Below, in pieces: positions 60,342 through 64,000 of a DNA stretch of 64,000 nt (its first letter is position 1; every line of letters starts with the position of its first letter). Made by a program: the position numbers and the translations under genes. The stretch covers positions 6,862,001-6,926,000 of the forward strand of contig NC_080569.1 in NCBI RefSeq assembly GCF_030253575.1. Direction: 5' to 3'. This stretch comes from Rhododendron vialii. Taxonomy: Eukaryota > Streptophyta > Magnoliopsida > Ericales > Ericaceae. Below the pieces are notes generated by a model. The model ran no database searches. It had not been told where the DNA came from and worked only from the letters and a program-made list of their open reading frames with translations.

Positions 60342-61838
60342 GGGTGCCAGTTCAAGGGTGGGTTCATCAAGATTCCCCTGATACTGAACAGTCCATTAGA
60401 TCAGATAACAAATGTAAAGTAAATCTGGAATAGGAGGATTGAGATTTGAGTAAAAGGACTTCGAGAATTCATGAGGTAGATTGAACTTCCCATGATTCAG
60501 TGGTGTAGTAGCGGATTGTATTCGTAAACGGATCGGATCCGTTAAATTTTGGATTTGCAAACTTTGATCAAACGGATTATCGGACCATATTTTGGCAATT
60601 GAATTCGGATTTAATTCAGTCATTGACAAGCCTCGTTGCAGTCACCTAAAAGTTTCATGTGTCTAGTAGGCTGATGGGTTGCAATCATCCAAGTCGGTGG
60701 ACGTACTGTTATTGAAACTTGATCAATAAGTCGTAACTTGTCAGCTGACTGATTATTTCAGTAACAACCTTAAAATTGCTGGGAAATCTGAATGGGTTAC
60801 TAATTAGTTCGATGTCTAGCTCAATGGACTTTAGGAATAAAATTTTGTAGAATTTCGCAACATAATAATAATTTATCTCCGAAATAAATTCAGAAATTAA
60901 TATAAAGTCTTACCCTACCACTGTTGTGAGTACAAGCCCACTACGCAATTATCAGAGTTATACACTTTGATCTCCAGGGGCATGAGTTCCTAAAAAAGAA
61001 TTACAGTAGTTCAATTAGACATTGATATATAATTATATAGGCGGTTCACTTTTTAGTGAAAGATAAATGGATGGTGGAAGCTTTAAAATCATATTTGCCC
61101 CATTTCGTCTTTCTCAAATGTGAGTTGTTGACCTTGCTATCGAAAGTCTATCCAATTAATTTTTTGTAGAGACATGCTTTTCTTTGATACTTGAAATAGG
61201 AATGGTTTTGGATACTATCGTAGATTCGCGATGGACTCATAACAGTCCAAAATATGGGTGCCACACCTGGTGCATGGTTTGCTATAACCTAGGAGGACAT
61301 TTATGAATGTCGTTCATTTGATTTGTTGGTTATTTTGTTTGTTTTATAACATATCTGCAATGATTTTGTTTGTCAAAAAACAACATTCATAATCTAATGA
61401 CCACAAATTAAAAGGAAATAAATATTTATTTTTTTGAATTATATGTGATATATTATGAAAGAATGATCTATTTTATAAAAAATATTTAAAAAATAAAAAT
61501 CTTAACAGAACGTGACCTCGTGAGTAAAAAACAGAACTTATTTGATGAAGCTAATGAGTTGAAACCAAACCCATGGTGGGTAATCTCTCAGTGAATTGCA
61601 ACAGTCTAAAACAGAGAAACATCCGAGGTTAGACCTTGCCGCTTCTTCCTCCCGTCCAAGCCTTCACCAACTCTCTCTCTCTCTCTCTCAACCATGTCTC
61701 TCTTTCATACTCACTCCCCAATTCTCTCTGCCTTTCTTTCTTTGATTCTACATCCTCCTCAATTTCCAACCAGAGAGAGAAAGAGAAAAAGAAAAAGAAA
61801 ACAAGCATCAGAAACTCCTCCCTCATGATTGTCCAGCG
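60342..61838. other. Spacer between CHX genes B and C
   Basis: AT-rich, no gene or clear transposon. A short CT tract at about 61672-61690 and an A/G-rich stretch at 61772-61802 lie in the probable gene C leader. Confidence 0.6.
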
Positions 61839-62045
61839 ATGGATGTCGCAGACGCAGTCAATAAAACCTACATCTGCTTCAAACAGAGGCCGACTAGATC
61901 CAGAGGCATCTTCTACGGCGATAATCCTTTCAGCTCTTCCAGCTCTGTTCTTCTTGCCCAGCTCTGTATCTCTGCTGTTCTCACTTCCGCCTTACAGTCT
62001 CTCATCACCCCTCTCGGTGAAACTTCCTTCGTTGCTCAGACCCTC
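61839..62045 (+). CDS. Cation/H+ exchanger, CHX family, gene C, exon 1 only
   Basis: Opens MDVADAVNKTYICFKQRPTR and continues GIFYGDNPFSSSSSVLLAQL, ending LGETSFVAQTL at a GTAAGT donor. This matches the first exons of genes A and B in length (69 codons against 74 and 85), topology (one membrane span) and intron position. Exon 2 is not seen. The intron contains a SINE tail and then a copia-type retrotransposon that reaches the window's right edge, so the rest of the gene, if present, lies beyond 64000. Whether it is still functional cannot be told. Confidence 0.8.
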
Positions 62046-62083
62046 GTAAGTTTGTTCCTTCGCCTTTTTCTTTCTTTCTTGAT

Positions 62084-62150
62084 AACTCAATGTCCGGTCA
62101 GGCCAACTTAGACGCACCTCGAATTCTTTTTCGTTTCTTTTTTTTTTCTC
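62084..62150 (-). mobile_element. SINE tail, reverse, in CHX C intron 1 (tail family T)
   Basis: Minus strand reads TTCGAGGTGCGTCTAAGTTG then CCGGACATTGAGTTAT, about 40 bp past the splice donor. Confidence 0.55.
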
Positions 62151-62329
62151 CTACTCTCTTCCCAATTATGAAGATCAATTTTCCGTTTTCTTTTCAAAAT
62201 CTATTTGTTTTTAACTAATCTGGGACATTGCATAAACTGCTAGCTTGTGATTCGTTCATTTTGAAGTATAAAAACCCTTGGTTGCAGTGGACCCTGAATT
62301 TATACTTTACGGGGCACGAGACACGTGTA

Positions 62330-64000
62330 TGTTGACGACAATATGAAATTTTACAGGAAAATGAAGAAATCAAGAGAAAATCATGAAGAACACTGAAACC
62401 CTAAGTTGAATCAAGACATGAAATTGATTTTGCCTTTTTCTCGCTTAACTGGATACAGACGACGTGAGAGGTATATATACCCCACTCAACAACTCACAAC
62501 TGACTTACAACTTGATGACGTCAACCTCCACCACTAAGTATGCTAAAACACTATTACATCACTTAATCAGAAATTAATGACTTTTGCTAACAGCCCCTCG
62601 CAAACTCATGGAAGTATCAACTACCATGTGTTTGGTCTTCAAAAACTGAAAATGATCAACTGATAGGGCCTTGGTAAAAATATCAGCAGTTTGTGCTTGA
62701 GTTCCAATATGCTGAACAGAAATCCGTTTGCTTAGAACCTTTTCTCTGATGAAATGGTAATCGACCTCCACATGCTTGGTTCTTGCATGAAAGATTGGAT
62801 TTGAAGCTCATGCGATAGCAGATTGATTGTCACACCAAACAATATGAGGAAGAGCTGGTGGAATACCCAAATCAACCAGTAATTGATGAATCCATGTCAC
62901 ATCTGCTGCTGTGTGAGCAAGTGCTCTATACTCTGCTTCTGTGGATGAACGAGCAACTGTTGGTTGCTTTTTGGCACTCCGGGAGATCAGATTAGGTCCC
63001 AAATAAACACAGAACCCAGTAGTAGACCTCCTATCTGAGTGATCCCCAGCCCAATCTGCGTCTGTATATGCTGTTAAATGTAAAGGGCCAGGACTAAAGT
63101 ACAAGCCTTGATGAATACTCCCTTTTAGGTACCTTAGAATCCTTTTGACAGCAATAAAATGACTGAGTCTGGGGTCATGCATATGCTGACATGCTACATT
63201 TACAGCAAATGCAATCTCAGGTCTGGTCAAAGTAAGATATTGTAAAGATCCCACAATTTTTCTGTACCAATGTGGATCAGGCATAGGCAAATCAGGATCT
63301 ACCAGAGCAGGCTTAACAGAAGAGGGAGAGAAGCTTGGTTTGCAGTCATGCATACCTGCTTTAATCAACAAGTCTTGTGCATACTTAGTTTGAGATAAAA
63401 GTAAATTCTGACCATGTCGTAACACCTCAATACCAAGAAAGTAACTGAGTGTACCCAAGTCTTTCATCACAAACCTTCTACTGAGAATACTGATAAGGTC
63501 TTGAATATACTCCTTGTCATCTCCAGTGATGACAATATCATCAACATAGACAACAATAAGAGTAATGCCATGTTCTGAATTAGAAATAAAGAGAGAAGAG
63601 TCTGCTGTGCTAGCATGAAATCCTTGAGACAACAGAAAACTAGAAAAGGTGGAGAACCAAGCTCTAGGGGCCTGTCTAAGGCCATATAATGCTTTATTCA
63701 ATTTGTAAACATGATTTGGATAAACAGAATCTTTATACCCAAGAGGTTGTCTCATATATACTTCCTCTTCAATTACACCATGCAAAAATGCATTCAATAC
63801 ATCTAGTTGACGTATAGCTTTATACCTTGCTATACTCCCATCCGAATGTCTTTTGAGTTTATAGATCCACTGACACCCAATGATATTAGCATTGGAAGGT
63901 GGAGAAACAACGGTCCAAGTCCCTTGTTTGACCAAGGCTGAATACTCCTCTGCCATAGCATGCTGCCAAACTGTGTGCGACTGCCTCTGAAAAATGAGTA
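62330..64000 (-). mobile_element. Ty1/copia LTR retrotransposon fossil, 3' part
   Basis: Minus-strand element cut by the window edge. The 3' LTR is 62330-62592 (about 263 bp, TG...CA-type ends TGTTAGC and CAACA), with a TATA-like GTATATATAC at 62471. A purine tract (GAGGGG, about 62594-62601) precedes it. Inward lies the copia pol end: reverse transcriptase (YVDDIVITG, FLHGVIEEEVYMRQP, LNKALYGLRQAPRAWF) and RNase H (ADWAGDHSDRRSTTG, SSTEAEYRALA), in about 62574-63956. The coding region looks broken, with only a few breaks. The other LTR and target duplication are outside, so age cannot be judged. Confidence 0.92.

Noticed and set aside
61636-61838. In-frame-looking ORF upstream of CHX gene C
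   Set aside because: Ser/Leu-rich CT-repeat translation in another frame; the CHX frame starts at 61839.

Overview
The window is nuclear DNA from a flowering plant, almost certainly a core eudicot. It has multi-exon genes with GT-AG introns, plant-only families (group I WRKY, CHX exchangers, wound-induced WUN1), AT-rich intergenic DNA with many small transposons, and long CT/GA tracts near gene starts. An asterid (Ericales-like) host is a guess from the SINE type and is not proven.

Layout. (1) 1-11.06 kb, +: the 3' eleven exons of listerin (LTN1), the ribosome-quality-control E3 ligase; its first exons lie left of the window. (2) 12.4-13.3 kb: a non-autonomous DNA element carrying a nested SINE. 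(3) 13.96-16.6 kb, -: a tandem pair of WUN1-like genes, one intact and one with an in-frame stop. (4) 16.6-21.5 kb: gene-poor. (5) 21.54-23.21 kb, -: a two-exon short-chain dehydrogenase/reductase whose small first exon was found by hand. (6) 23.8-31.1 kb: gene-poor, with hAT-, Mutator- and CACTA-like elements, SINEs, LINE tails and a local duplication. (7) 31.31-35.10 kb, +: U2 snRNP B'' in five exons, the first intron having a GC donor. (8) 38.15-41.17 kb, +: a five-exon group I WRKY of the WRKY33 type. (9) 41.2-48.2 kb: a nest of MITEs, fold-back elements, SINEs and a LINE-type retroposon. (10) 48.21-49.63 kb, +: a DUF7870 methyltransferase-like locus with one frameshift and one stop. (11) 50.5 kb to the end, +: a tandem cluster of three CHX cation/H+ exchanger genes. 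Two are complete with identical three-exon layout; the third shows only exon 1. Its first intron is occupied by a copia-type LTR retrotransposon that runs off the right edge. A TRIM sits in the first intron of the second CHX gene.

The genes are not one pathway. They cover protein quality control, splicing, defence transcription, wound response and ion homeostasis. The linked evolutionary units are the WUN1 pair and the CHX cluster. The rest of the interest lies in the layered small transposons, many with both ends and target-site duplications readable, and in a few gene-structure oddities: a decoy exon in LTN1, a GC-AG intron in U2B'', and a CT tract touching a CHX splice donor.
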